Origin: Saturnia japonica
Taxonomy: Eukaryota > Arthropoda > Insecta > Lepidoptera > Saturniidae
Direction: 5' to 3'
Assembly (NCBI GenBank): GCA_033032175.1
Contig: CM065313.1
Span: 16,593,327 to 16,657,326, forward strand
Length of the DNA: 64,000 bases
Shown here: piece by piece, positions 48,124 to 59,945 of the stretch
Layout of the letters: each line of letters starts with the position of its first letter
Numbering within the stretch: position 1 is the stretch's first letter
Made by a program: the position numbers and the translations under genes
The notes under the pieces: generated by a model
Seen by the model: the letters and a program-made list of their open reading frames with translations, nothing else
Told to the model about the DNA's origin: nothing
Database searches by the model: none

Positions 48124-48315
48124 CTTTGCAATCACGGCAACAGCCCAAGCCAAGGTCCGGCCACCTTGGTGCTGCGCCCTTGCGCGCTTGTTGCCCACGT
48201 TACCACGGCTGCGTGCCTTAAGCGCTCGCCCCCAAGCCCAGTAAAGCCGTAAAAGTCATCAACGGGTCTGTTTTTGGATAGGGACCAGACTAACAGTAAA
48301 GTCAGATAAAAAAAA
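48124..48315 (+). repeat. Short retroposon R1, full-length copy with TSD
   Basis: This 192-bp copy runs from 'ctttgcaatcacggcaacag' via 'gccaaggtccggccaccttg' (a 7-bp stem) and 'gcgctcgcccccaagcc' to 'agtcagataaaaaaaaa'. 'atcgtgactt' flanks it exactly (48114-48123 and 48316-48325). A-tail plus 10-bp target-site duplication indicate retroposition. I see no RNA polymerase III A or B box. Confidence 0.92.
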
Positions 48316-48325
48316 ATCGTGACTT

Positions 48326-49494
48326 AAATTTTGGTTTTTCATGGATGGAATAATCTGCATACACAAATAGTACTTATTTACAATACGTCTATATAATTTA
48401 TTATATTATCTTTACATAATTATCATCTATGCACATAAAATATAAAACTATCTATTAAGTAAAAATAAAAGATTTTATTACTGATTTTGTTAACCATTCC
48501 TTTAAATAGAACAAACGTGATGAAGAATCTTTCGAAGTTACTAGCACTATATCTGCTGTCAAAAATACATTTGAAGTTGAAGAATTTGCGAACAATTAAT
48601 ATCTGGTAAGCAGGGCGTTGGACCAGGGGTCTACCAGAAACCGAAAAACATGGCATGTAGTCTACGTGACAAAAAGTTTGGGGACCTCGGGTCTAAATTA
48701 TTAGACACTTGTGAATTTTTTTATGAAACTACATATTATTAATGCTGTACTATTTGTATGTAAAAAAACTTTTGGAGAGTGAATTTATTTCAATCTAAAT
48801 ATAATATACATCCGCATTCCAAATACAATAAAACTTTAACAATATTATTGGCTTCTGTACAAGATCTAAATTTAATTTTAAGCCATTGAAAAACTTTATA
48901 ACGCAACTAAGTATTGTGTCATGCATTATTATTCATTACAGAAAGAACCCGTTATATGATCATTACAAGATTACAAGACAATTAAAGCCACCGGCCACAA
49001 AGGTCACCAAAGTTACTGGATCCGATCTTCAGTTTTTCGCAGCCAGTCCAGTATATTGCATATATTGTAAACGGGATCTTATAATTTAATTTATATACTT
49101 AGAAAATATACATATTACGGGTATAATAAAATATCATTAAAAAACTGACACAAGTAACCTATTCATTGAGACCATTCCAATAGGCCCAAACACGATATCT
49201 CTGCTGTATGTTGGGGAGAAGTTTGGTATCCTGCAGATTCCAAATAATGTTATGGCATCAGGTCAAGGTTGCCATGTTCTTATAATATAATTGAAGTAAC
49301 AGAATACTATATTTCGACTCGATAACTGTGGAAGATGCTCACATCAAATTATCAAATGGAAAGAGTTGATAATCTTGAAACAGATGAACATATTTTCTTG
49401 AACAACACTCGCGGTCAAGTTACCTTTCAAACAAAAAAATAATTCAATCTCGCTTTGTTTACCTCGGGATTATTAAAACTACAAGTAATGGATG
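48326..49494. other. AT-rich noncoding sequence
   Basis: No gene recognised; the open frames at 48423-48656 and 48886-49089 show no family features. Confidence 0.4.
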
Positions 49495-49715
49495 CTATAC
49501 AACTCACCATCAGATGGAAACGTTCCTAGAAGCTTGGCCGTATTACTTCGTTGTATGATAATGCCTTTTCGCTGACCACGTATTGGCCAGCCATCTGGTC
49601 GCGAAAAGCGTCGACCAGTCGACTCGCGAGTTCTTTAAAGAAGCTTCGTCCATTTAGACACCACGGTCCTAGGGTTTCGACTCCAAACGGCACAAATATG
49701 TAGCTCACATATCTC
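49495..49715 (-). pseudogene. LINE reverse-transcriptase C-terminal relic
   Basis: The frame 49526-49708 begins 'YIFVPFGVETLGPW', followed by a helix-like part with 'LASRLVDAFRD' and 'AGQYV'. After a frameshift another frame continues 'QRSNTAKLLGTFP'. The order 'FxPxGVETLGPxG ... RLxxxxxDxxAxxxxxQRxNxAxxLGTxP' is known from the C-terminal end of several non-LTR element proteins. Only this end is left, so it is dead. The clade cannot be fixed from this part. Confidence 0.7.
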
Positions 49716-49764
49716 TGTGATGTAGCTCATGTAGCCCCTACGAAGCTAAGGGTCAGTCAGATAC

Positions 49765-49776
49765 TAGCGCCACTTG
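49765..49776. promoter_or_regulatory. CTCF-like motif (weak)
   Basis: 'tagcgccacttg' resembles the insect CTCF core in reverse complement; a single weak match. Confidence 0.12.
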
Positions 49777-50099
49777 AGGTCCTCCGCAAAATATCGACGC
49801 ATTTAAATGTTTAGTTTCGAATGTCACGATATGTTTACATTGAGTTATTATGTAATTACGTAGTACATACATAATAACTCATGTATGTTTCGTCGTTTAA
49901 ATAATAAATAATTATTAATAATAATTCAAAATCGTATAAATATAATAATATCAAGTTTGCCAAATAATTATGATTGCTTGTCGATTTTTTTATATCGTAC
50001 TCGATTGGAAAAATTATGTTATTGTAATATGTACGCGGGGTGCACTAACGAATAATAATAGCACGTAGCGATTAGAGGCGAGTCATCGACCTTCGAAAA

Positions 50100-50185
50100 A
50101 TCTGACCTGCGCCGCGCGCCACAAGGTTGCGAGCACACTACCGCCGCGCCGCCCGTGTATGCGCCGCGACCGCTCGCCTATTCAC
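50100..50185. promoter_or_regulatory. CpG-rich patch, possible regulatory DNA
   Basis: 'cctgcgccgcgcgccacaag' and 'accgccgcgccgcccgtg' with 'gcgccgcgaccgctcgcc' form a compact GC island. A short incidental frame (50127-50327) starts in it. Confidence 0.25.
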
Positions 50186-50359
50186 TCTTCGATATATATT
50201 AAATATTTACTTGCCGAATATGATACTTAGTTCTGGTTTCATGTTATTCATAAGTATATTATATTGTTTTACATACAACATTATTGTAAATACATTTATT
50301 GTTTATGAATTACAGCGAAAAGTTTAACCATACCTATTATATTCGCAGAAATATTACCA

Positions 50360-50818
50360 TCATACGCTTTGAGATTGCTCGACTGCTTGTGTGAACGCAG
50401 TAATCTCTGGAACTTTCAATAAGATCCGAAACATTCTTCTTACATTTTATAGTATATTTATTGAGGAAGTTATACTTCAAGCTACGACTCTTAGGAGCGT
50501 AGTAGCAACTATGAACGTCAAGAAATCTGACAATCTGTAGGCAAGTACAGAAGAACAACGATAGGAGCGTTGACCGCGAGGACGGGCGCGGGCGGTGCGG
50601 TCGAGAGGTTCAAAAACGCCGAGTGCCTTATGCGTTTGCCCCCAAGCTACGGTGAAGCTGTAAAGTCGTCTAAAGGCTCCAGGGCCCTTAAGGCTAACGG
50701 TATAGTCAGTTCTAAAAAAAGAGTTCAAAAACTATATATTGGTCGAGTGTATGCCGTGTATGGTTTATTGGTCGAATAAATTTAACACGGGTGAAGAAAC
50801 CGTGGGTGAAAAGCTAGT
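50360..50818 (+). mobile_element. Helitron-like element, family A, with nested SINE
   Basis: 'gtgtgaacgcagtaatctctg', 'tatatttattgaggaag', 'gtaggcaagtacagaaga' and the end 'aaccgtgggtgaaaagctagt' (CTAGT 50814-50818) define family A. The element is split by an R1 retroposon at 50618-50722. The 5' border is approximate. Confidence 0.75.
50618..50722 (+). repeat. Short retroposon R1 inserted in Helitron, with TSD
   Basis: R1 from 'gccgagtgccttatgcgttt' to 'gctaacggtatagtcagttc' plus an A-tail, flanked by perfect 10-bp 'gttcaaaaac' (50608-50617 and 50723-50732). It is 5'-truncated and inserted after the Helitron had arrived. Confidence 0.92.
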
Positions 50819-51857
50819 GAGTATAATAAAAACGTATAGTCTGTCATTGCATGACCTCTCTTGGCGGAATTGGCGAACTCAAGGTTCTCAACTTGATAAA
50901 AGTGCAAAAAACTCGTCTTTCTTGCAAACGATCACGATAATATACTATATCGGTCCGTTCGGCTCGGGTCAGTAAATATCAACAAACTGTGAAGGTGATT
51001 TTAGTACAGGAATCTATCCAATATTAACTTTGTAATGATCACAAGTATTCCAATATATCTGAACGGGGTAAGCAGACATCATACAGTCACGACAATACAA
51101 TTAATTATAATCGCATCGTCAATTATTTCAGTGTTTTACCCAAAAAGTACGAGTTATGTATTGTGCTATTACCAATGTCTCGTATACGTCAGTTATTATT
51201 GGAAATATAAATTTATCCTCAAGTTTATTTTATTATATTAAGGAAAAGGGGATTTATAATTTTGTTAATGGTTTGTTTTCATCAGTCACACTTGTGATGT
51301 TCGAATGATGAGGTGAATATATGATCACAATTTTCTTAGTCTAAGGATCATTACGCTAAGTAACGAAAGGTGCTTGGTGGCTGATATTCAACTTAGGCGG
51401 GCACCAGAAAATGGTAAATTTAAACTACAAAAGTTAATTACGACATTGTCTCCCGAAAGATTTCTATCCAAAGTTCAAACTCAAGTCCCCCATTGAACCA
51501 TAGTCGCTTCATCGGAGTAAGGAATCGTACTAACAAAATTACAATACCGCCTGGCGAGCCCATCGTCCTTCATAATGATCTCCGCCTTCAAATCCGAAGG
51601 GTTACCTTCCTCCTATGTTATTAGGTCCTTCAAACGAGGCGTGAAGAGGCTTCTGCATGCTGATTTAACGGTAACGACTGCCTATGGAACACAACACCGG
51701 CGGTTGCCTTCATTTCAGGAATGCACTATCCATCAAGTACTATAGTAGTACAGGAGGTGTGTAGATTTTTACCAAGATAGTCTTTTTGTACTACAGATCA
51801 AAATAAAACTACCAAAAACCAGAAGTGTCATGAAGCTTCGTAACTGTAACCGATATC
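50819..51857. other. Noncoding sequence
   Basis: No gene recognised. Confidence 0.4.
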
Positions 51858-53015
51858 ATAGGATCATCAACATCATCATTTCAGCCGCAGGACGTCCACT
51901 GCTGAACATAGGCCTCCCCCATAGATCTCCAGAGCGACCGATCTTGTGCGGCCTGCACCCAACGGCTCCCAGCGACCTTTATTAGGTCGTCTTTCCATCT
52001 AGTGAGGGGCCGTCCTACGCTGCGCTTTCCGGTGCGTGGTCTCCACTCGAGAACCTTTCTGCCTCAACGGCCGTCAGTTCTCCGAACTATGTGCCCCGCC
52101 CACTGCCGCTTCAACTTGCTAATCCTTTTGGCTATGTCGGTGACCTAAGTTTGTCATCGGATCTCCTCATTTCTGATTCGATCTCGTAGAGAAATACCAA
52201 GCATAGCCCTCTCCATAGCTCGCTGAGTGACCTTGAGCTTTCTTATAAGGCCCACAGTGAGCGACCACGTCTCTGTGCCGTATGTCATCACTGGCAACAC
52301 ACATTGGTCAAAGACTTTCGTCTTGAGGCACTGAGGTATTTTGGACGAGAAAACTTCGCGCAGTTTCCCGAACACTGCCCAGCCGAGTTGGATTCGTCGA
52401 CTGACCTCTTTTTCAAAGTTGGACCTACCTAACTGGACTGTTTGTCCCAGGTAGACATATTCGTCAACAACTTCTAAACAAGAGTTACCAACTGATACTG
52501 GGGTAGGCACCACATGGACATTCGACATGATTTTCGTCTTTTCCATGTTCATTTTAAGGCCCACCTGTTGAGAAACTTTGTCGAGGCCATCGAGCATTGT
52601 GCCAAGATCTTCCAGCGATTCTGCCATGACTACGATGTCGTCAGCAAATAGAAAGTGAGTAATGTACTCGCCATTGACATTGATGCCGAGTCCTTGCCAT
52701 TCCAGGAGCATGAAGGCGTCCTCTAGGGCGAAGGTAAACAGTTTCGGAGATATTACGTCTCCCTGTCTAACGCTTCTCCTCAAAGGAATTGCCTTCGTGC
52801 ACTGCTCCTGTACTCGGACCGACATGGTGGCGTTGTTGTACAAGCACGCTATCATAGGATATCCCAAGTTAAAAAAATAAAGTGTGCAGTTCATAAAATG
52901 AAGAAGTGAGAAGTTCAAAAACATGAAAATATTTACATAAACCATACACGTGAACAATACACCACGCTGGTTATGATACCTTGTCAAAAGGCTTCGTAAT
53001 GCCCAAGGCAAACCA
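51858..53015 (-). pseudogene. RTE-clade LINE reverse transcriptase, truncated
   Basis: The frame 52154-53011 (285 codons) carries polymerase motifs in order: 'RQGDVISP' (residues 82-89), catalytic 'FADD' (122-125), 'NMEKTK' (155-160), 'YVYLGQ' (185-190) and the RTE-type 'VTQRAMERAMLGISLRDRI' (261-279). After the stop, 51900-52150 still reads in another frame 'QWAGHIVRRTDGR', 'TGKRSVGRPLTRW' and 'DDLIKVAGSRWVQAAQD', the usual end of the protein. The 3' end 'gatgatgttgatgat' (minus strand) is the short RTE tail. Residues 1-48 are diverged; the first catalytic motif and the endonuclease are lost. The element is dead, although its palm is the best preserved coding relic in the window. Confidence 0.9.
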
Positions 53016-53420
53016 CACGTACTAACGCCCTCACAAAGAGGAGACCGAGATAATAGGAAACACTGTATAATATATTCTATATCATTTGATAATTGTCATG
53101 TCATAATTGATACTATCCGAAAGTATCGGATATTTGAAATAATTTCATATCCAAGGATATCTTTTTAAGGATACCTTGATTGAAATTGATTAAATAATGC
53201 CCTTAAGATATTCATTCATACCCGGGTCCAAAACTTATACCGTAACATTCTTTCTAGTGGAAGTATTAAATCATTAGAATAGTTTTTCCTAATTTTAAAC
53301 CAGAGTATTTTCTGTACAGTTCTCTTATATTTTATACACATATAATATGGTTTAAGGGTGAACATTTGGTGAACGAACTGACACTATTGTAAACAATCCA
53401 TGGAGTTCACTAAACAGGTG
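53016..53420. other. AT-rich noncoding sequence
   Basis: Nothing recognised. Confidence 0.45.
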
Positions 53421-53560
53421 TGTCATCGGAATGGAGCGGCCGCGGCGGCGGCGGTATCGGCACACGTGGCCTTACGCTTCTTCGAACCAAGTCACCGTGA
53501 CGTTGCGTTGAAACCAATTTTCTCGTGTAAAAACATGAACGAGCGTTCTTTGACACGCTA
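53420..53560. promoter_or_regulatory. GC-rich patch with E-box, possible promoter
   Basis: 'ggagcggccgcggcggcggcg' with 'cacacgtggcc' (CACGTG-type E-box) and 'caagtcaccgtgacg'. No coding sequence or clear start motif follows. Confidence 0.25.
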
Positions 53561-54765
53561 CAGGATGTCGTAGTTTAGAGCTTGTCACTGAGTAATGTTA
53601 TAACATTTATAAGTGCTGTAATGAATTATATTATTACTAACGCATACGCACCGGCATGTGTTTTTGATTGAAAAATATTATTTTCTGCCCACTTCTATTA
53701 ATATTTTTTATTCTAAAGTTAATTAAAAAAAAAAAAAATTACCTATTACTTAGTATTTTCACACGTAAAAGGTATGTTGTCATTAGTTCATCATAGATTT
53801 TACAGATATGAGATTATATTTGAAACAGATATCATATCCATAACGATCCCATTATTTTTTCAGATATATTGTAGTTTCTGATAATTTCACTAAGTTAAAT
53901 ATGTTGTTACATTTTTCAGTTATATTTAGAAGAAAAATAGGTATTTTATAATTATTAGTTATTTAAGTCATTTTTGATAAACGACAGTGTCCAAAATCAT
54001 TCGAAACATTTTTAAGTGATACGGTTACGGTTTCGGATATCCGATCCGATATAACACTCTGCTTATAACGGCTGTTTTTAATAAGGAATAGATAGGTATC
54101 TATCTGTTTTTTCAGTTACTAAAGATAGAAAAATATAACCTGTTATCCTTCCTTTTTTATTAATAAACTATCAATGGGTAGATTTTCGTATCAACATAAT
54201 ATAATAGCTTGGATAGAAAAGAAGTAAGCCGATATCTGTCTTAAATTAAATATAGGACTTATTACAAATACATATACTAATCGGGGGTAGTAAACTCAGA
54301 TATGTTATTGAAATTGCCGTAAATGGAGTCTATTAATCGGTGGATAGGATACTTCGGTAATACTTTAGCCGAATGTGCAAGAGGCTTAAGAATCTTATAA
54401 TTTGTCTTAAGAAAAACTATCAATTCGAATATCGCGGCGGTCCTTCTGTTAAATTAATTAAAGTGATCTGCGAAATGATGAGAAAATGCGTCGATATTTA
54501 GTATCGTTCAAATACCAGGAGTAAATGAGGTTCACGAGGTGAACACCCCGTCAAGGAAAACCGTTGACCCCCCCCCCCCTCCAGATCCCTGTGCGTAGAG
54601 GTTCGATCCTAAAATACCTTTTGCGTATTATAAGTCGATATCTTATCGCTTCTTATGGTACTTAAAGTTATGCTAACGGGTTTATTTTGAAGGGTTTTAA
54701 TGATTTCATTTTATTTTCACCCTGCCGTGCCATGCTGTATAAAACTTTTCATATGATCGATAAAA
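53561..54765. other. AT-rich noncoding sequence
   Basis: No gene recognised; a run of about 12 C at 54568-54579. Confidence 0.45.
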
Positions 54766-56129
54766 TCTATACAATTAATAAAATTGAAGTGTCTATTTGT
54801 AATGTCAAAATAACATTTTTTTACTAAATGCACATGAAAGTATATAAGGTACTTATAACAAAAATAATAAAATTAAATTTTTGTCTATCTGTCTGTGTTG
54901 GCGACAGAACAGTCATTTTCGTGTTTCATGTTAGGATATTATGTGATATTATTGTGTTTACGTGTTATATACTATGTGTTACGATAAAATAGATTGATAC
55001 AGACAATATTATAGAGAAATGTTAGCGAATACGCTACATTACAAGTTTCATGTTATATATTAAGATGTATATAAACGATTATGTATTGTGTGTCACATAT
55101 GTGAAAATATAACTAATATAGAATAGATTAATGCATAGAGTAAGGATATCAAATATTATAGAGATTTTACGAACAGAAAACAGTGATGCCGCCCGTAAAT
55201 TACATTGTTTTTGGCTTATATACGGAATATATACTTGATGTATATTATAAGTGAATATGTAATAGATAGGTAATACAAAGAGGAACATTTTGATATATGA
55301 CATGTGTACATAAGATATATAATGACAGAAATATAGAGAGAATAACAGGACAACCAAAGTGAAAACTGAAATTAAAACACGAAATAAAACGGGGCTCTCT
55401 TTACGGTCATTCCTTGAACTACTTAGCTCGAAGAGGGGCAGTATTGGGCACGGTGCAATTCAACGAGTCTACAAGTACAAGTAACAACGAGAAGAAAGCT
55501 TTGGTCGTCCTGCGAACAGTCAACAATCAAGATATCGACTTTCATTGAAGACTCGGCACCTCAAGCGGTCGTGCATTATTGCACCCCCCGGACCCCCTCA
55601 CTACTAACATCACTCCACCCACTGGCATTCGTACGGTGTCTACGAGACGGGCATCCGGCGCAACAAAACGCCCGTCCAAACCGGGGAAACGTCACCCCCC
55701 CCCTCACACAGAGGGGAAGTGACGCATACCCAACAGTTTGTTTGTTTCGAGTTTCCGAGTAATCTACGAAACGGATGGACCGATTTCGGCGGGACTTTCA
55801 CTGGCAGATGATTGGCTAGCTGATGTTTTAAGGAGTAACTTAGGCTAATTTTATTTTATAAAAAGCTTTGGAGTTCCGCGTAAATAAAAAAGAAAACTAG
55901 ACATGGTGAATTAATCCGGGTGCTTAAATGGCTTACACTGAGTAAACCATAACTATTTCAAATTAATGTACAGCACAATTAAAAGACATACGAAAAAGTC
56001 AGAGAAAGCATATTATATCTATCTTCTATCATCTACAATAAGCATTTTATCTTTATTAACCGGGAGCGGGGGTAGCAGGATTCACTCGTGTGCCCGATCG
56101 ACGCAAGCGCAGTCGCGGGCCCAGCTAGT
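54766..56129 (+). mobile_element. Helitron-like element, family B, split by a solo LTR
   Basis: Start 'tctatacaattaataaaatt', then 'aatgcacatgaaagtatata' and 'ttttgtctatctgtctg'. After the insertion it resumes with 'atctacgaaacggatggacc', 'tttcactggcagatgattgg' and 'ccgggagcgggggtagcagg', ending 'agtcgcgggcccagctagt' (CTAGT 56125-56129). Without the insertion the Helitron would be about 520 bp. It is non-autonomous. Confidence 0.8.
54896..55735 (+). mobile_element. Solo LTR of an LTR retrotransposon (840 bp)
   Basis: Starts 'tgttggcgac' and ends 'gcatacccaaca': TGTTGG/CCAACA are inverted termini of the TG...CA type. The flanking 'gtctg' and 'gtttg' (54891-54895, 55736-55740) look like a 5-bp target-site duplication with one change. 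'aaataaaa' at 55381-55388 could be the poly(A) signal, with GC-rich sequence after it. No second LTR, primer-binding site or gag/pol is present, so internal recombination probably removed the body. Superfamily unknown (5 bp fits Gypsy, Copia or BEL/Pao). Open frames at 55079-55357 and 55571-55762 are incidental. Confidence 0.8.
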
Positions 56130-56285
56130 CTGTAATATAATATAATTCAATAACGACGATTATAAAATTAGAATTTTGAAGTAACCATTTTTTTAACCTA
56201 AAAAACTGTTTGATTTCTTTCTAATTGTTATAAGCTTGTATAGCACGTAAATAAACTTACTAAATTTATACCGTAGTATAAAATA

Positions 56286-56939
56286 TCTATATTAATAAAT
56301 TCGTAGGTTTGTCTGTACATTTTTTTTTATTTCCCTATAGTCATGTCATACTATATGAAGGAAACTGATCACGAATACGAATTTTTTTTGTCTGTCTGTC
56401 GGTCTATTTGTATATCCGGATTTAACTTAAAAACAGGTAGATCGATTCCTATGAAATTTTGTATACGAGATGTTTATATCATTGGTCAATTGATGGGATA
56501 TAAGAATTTTCAACATCTCCTATATAAATAGTAAAAAAACTGAAAAATAAATTTTTGTTTATTCTTGGCCGATTTTGATGAAATTTTGATGATGATTGTT
56601 AAAAATATTGTTTAAATTGTGAGAAAAAAAATGTATTATTTCTCAAACTCTGTGACAAATTTTCGTACACAGGATTTATACGTAATTTCACAGTTGACAA
56701 GCTATAATAAGAATTGTCAACGATAATTTTACAAAAATGTAGAAAATAACAATTTTGATAATTCTCAAAAACTGATGAAAATTGTACACGTGAAAGTACA
56801 CGTCATTCCTCAATTGATAGGCTATATGAATTGTAAATAATATATTAGAATATGTAAAAATAAAATTAAGGGATATAAATAATTACTGCCTAATAAAAAC
56901 GCGTGCGAAGCCACTGGCACACCACTAGTATTTTTTTAT
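56286..56939 (+). mobile_element. Helitron-like element, family C
   Basis: Starts 'tctatattaataaattcgta' with 'gtttgtctgtac', contains 'ggtagatcgattcctatgaa' and ends 'cgcgtgcgaagccactggca' + 'caccactagt' (CTAGT 56935-56939). The 62-codon frame at 56343-56531 lies within and has no family features. Confidence 0.7.
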
Positions 56940-58689
56940 AAATATGTTTACTAGTTTTGTACCGCTTTATAAATTTGCTTAAATATTTTCCGATATCCGA
57001 TAAAATGTAACATTATATTGCGATGTTTTAATTTTAACGGTATTGTATAAATCAAATAAAGTCTTTTTCCATTTTGGGTATGTAGTAACTATTTGATTTT
57101 CCATTTTAAGGAAATTAGGAAAATAAAAAATAACAATGTGCCATTTGTCACCAATTAAAACAAAAGAATATCGTTTGATTCACTCCTCGATTATCAATAA
57201 ATACATTTATTTCTATATGGTCTTATGTATAATTTGAATATTATACATAATTAAATATTAATATAATTCAATTCATTGATGATAGATTAATTTTTTACAG
57301 CTAATATTTTTTATATATAACGACAAAATATTATTGTGTAAATAAAATATCATTGTGGGACACAGTTAAAACTGAACCAGGCGATCCGTTCCCAAAGTGT
57401 TGTTAACATGTCGATAAAGATGATCATGTTGAAAACAGATAAACACATGTTAGAATTTAGAATGTAACACGTGTTTCTAAGTTACAAAGAAATTTTGTGA
57501 GAACTTTACGAAGTTTACAACAGTCTACATTTTCGAAACGATTCACAATTTACTAAACAGCACTTTTAAAATAAATTTGAAATTACTCTTAAAAGCATTG
57601 TTTGTTTTTTTTTGCTATCTCGTCCTTGTTACCTTATGACATGTATTTTTATATTTTTATATAAATTTTTTTTAACTGACTACACTACACTTTTTTTAGC
57701 CTTAGTAGGCCTAGGCTTGGGTTGCCGCTAGAGAGGGTGGACGTGGCGGATGTACGGGAGAAAGATGGAGCACCGCTTTTCACTATTCATGTAAAATCTT
57801 AAGTTGTCTTCAGATTTTTTTTTCCTACATTCGTGAATGTTCCGGGTGGATATTTAATGAAGCAATTGCTTTTTTAGGGTCAGTACTCTTAGAAAAATAT
57901 TTAATTCTAGACAATTTTAAGGCTTACTGACAGAAAGCACACAACTTAAACCTGTGCGTGGGTTTAAATTTTTTACATGAGTTCCTTCAATAATGTAGAT
58001 GGGCACTCAGAAAGGATTTTTATAAATTCATCCCCTAAGGATGTTAAAAATAAATACTAATAACATTAAAAATATTTAACCATATATTGTTGCTGATGAG
58101 TAATTCTAGGGGTTAGTAGAGATTATAAATTCAATAAGAAATTATTTACACATTTATTATAGTAATTATAAATTGTTCATTAAAATGTTAGGAAGGATTA
58201 TATAAGTTTACACATATGCGAGTATACAAAATAACTTTCATTTATAAACTCACAACACTGCACGCGGTTACCCTTCCGGGTGGTTGGGTATCAATGTTTT
58301 ATTGCTCAGAACTTCAGACGGATGACACGGCTGGACGCAGAAGGCCTTGAACTCTGCCGGTTATATTATCTCGGAAACGTACTATCGAGGGGTCAACATC
58401 TCGTTTTACAATGGTATCCTTTATATACATCATTAGTTTTATCAACAAACATTTTTGTTCGCTTACACATAAACAACTGCGTCTCGTGCACAGTTCTCGT
58501 GTTTGGTGTCCGATGATGTTGTATGTCATACGGGTCGGCAAACTTTTAAACCGGAAGACTTTTAAAACTCTCGATTTCATAATTTTTTTTTTATAATTGC
58601 TCCTCAAAATGAACTAGTTGTGGGAAAGTACGATGTAGTGAAGACACGATAAGAGATACGGCCAAGTCAAACAGAAAAAGCCATACCAC
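56940..58689. other. AT-rich noncoding sequence
   Basis: No gene recognised. Near 57695-57725, 'cctaggcttgggttgccgct' may be a short minus-strand R1 fragment. The frames around 58280-58607 overlap on both strands; 'YYLGNVLSRG' on the plus strand faintly recalls the LINE 'YLG' motif, but too little matches. Confidence 0.4.
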
Positions 58690-58755
58690 CAAGTTATGGT
58701 TTCATCAAGATATTTTCCTTCACCGAAGGATTCAAATCATTGTCGGTCGACGCAG
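58690..58755 (-). repeat. tRNA-derived SINE fragment
   Basis: 'ggtttcatcaagatattttc' then 'cttcaccgaaggattcaaat' and 'cggtcgacgcagtgttcg' correspond to the minus-strand body and mutated B box of the SINE at 26185-26296. Confidence 0.45.
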
Positions 58756-59794
58756 TGTTCGAAACAATCAAATATTACTATTACCACAAAACTGTTATAC
58801 ATTATTATAGAAGTCAGAGATTCTGGCACATTTAAGAATTCCGAGATAATGAGAAAAAAATCTTATTGGAAAAAACCTAACCTACACTGTAAGTTCAAAG
58901 AACACAATCTATTTTTATAATAACAAACAAAAAAATAAGAAATGAACAAGAATTAACTAGCGTTGAAGTGTTGAAAATACAGCCCGGTCGAGGTGTAGTG
59001 TGGGTGGTTCATTGCTATAAATAACAATCTTATTATTGATCGATCATTAAAATCAGATCCGAATAATATTCGTAATCCTGCTTACTTTTAATTTTAAATT
59101 ATTAAAAGTTAGTAATTTAAATTAAGCCGATGCCTTTTTTATTTTGTAATCACTTTACCTTTTGTGTTTAATATAATATATTATTATTGATTATTGTTGA
59201 TAACGTATTATAATAATTATAGTTAATAATATTAATGAGTTATCGAGTGGCACCCGCGTACCGGAAGATACAGCGTGGGTAGACCCGCCACAAGGTGTAT
59301 GAGGAAAAACTTGTACAATGTACAAACAATATTTTTTTTGTCTAAGCTTCTCGCTGGCGACGTATTGGTATTCTTTGGTTGGATGGTATAATTGTATTTT
59401 CAAAACATATCATTTCAACAGGTATTCAAGTATTACTTAAGCCGCCTAAGGTACGGGGGAGGAAGTATTCAATGTTTTCTTTCTTTTCATGACGAAGGAA
59501 TTGAGCGGGATATTATAAATCTTAAGTAAGATACAAAAATAGAAAGAATTCTATATAATAAAGTTGTTCATTACATAAAAACTATAATAATAATATATTA
59601 AAATATCTAATACTATTTCAATCTTAAAAATATTTTAAATTTGTTTTTTTTCATTTGATCTAGAAAAAGAATTACTATTTTATCATTTAGGTGGTCAAGC
59701 CATTTTTCTTCTTCCTAACTAGGCAACTAGCCCTCCATAAAGAAGACTATAACTATCGATATCAAGTGAATATAGAGTGTCCAATTCTATGATG
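58756..59794. other. AT-rich noncoding sequence
   Basis: Nothing recognised. Confidence 0.45.
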
Positions 59795-59862
59795 ATTTCA
59801 GTATTCCAACAAAATCTTGGCTCCCTTGTTAGAACTCTCTAGGGAGTTTTTGTGGCATCTCA
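59795..59862 (-). repeat. Dispersed repeat R2, partial copy 4
   Basis: On the minus strand 'tgccacaaaaactccctaga' then 'ttctaacaagggagccaaga' match R2 (compare 1715-1755). Confidence 0.55.
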
Positions 59863-59864
59863 GC

Positions 59865-59945
59865 TGCACTTGAGAGCCAGTCCTCCCATTAGGCTTAGCG
59901 TGTCACCGTCTTGAGCCACATCATGGCTTAACATCAAGTGAGATT
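59865..59945 (+). repeat. Dispersed repeat R3, copy 2
   Basis: 'ctgcacttgagagccagtcc' and 'taggcttagcgtgtcaccgtc' match 36760-36822; it continues 'aacatcaagtgagattgtgg'. Confidence 0.65.

Noticed and set aside
54585..54625. Possible tRNA B box 'ggttcgatcc'
   Set aside because: No A box at the right distance and no cloverleaf can be drawn.
58280..58516. LINE reverse-transcriptase fragment ('YYLGNVLSRG')
   Set aside because: Only a YLG-like triplet matches; the neighbouring motifs are missing.
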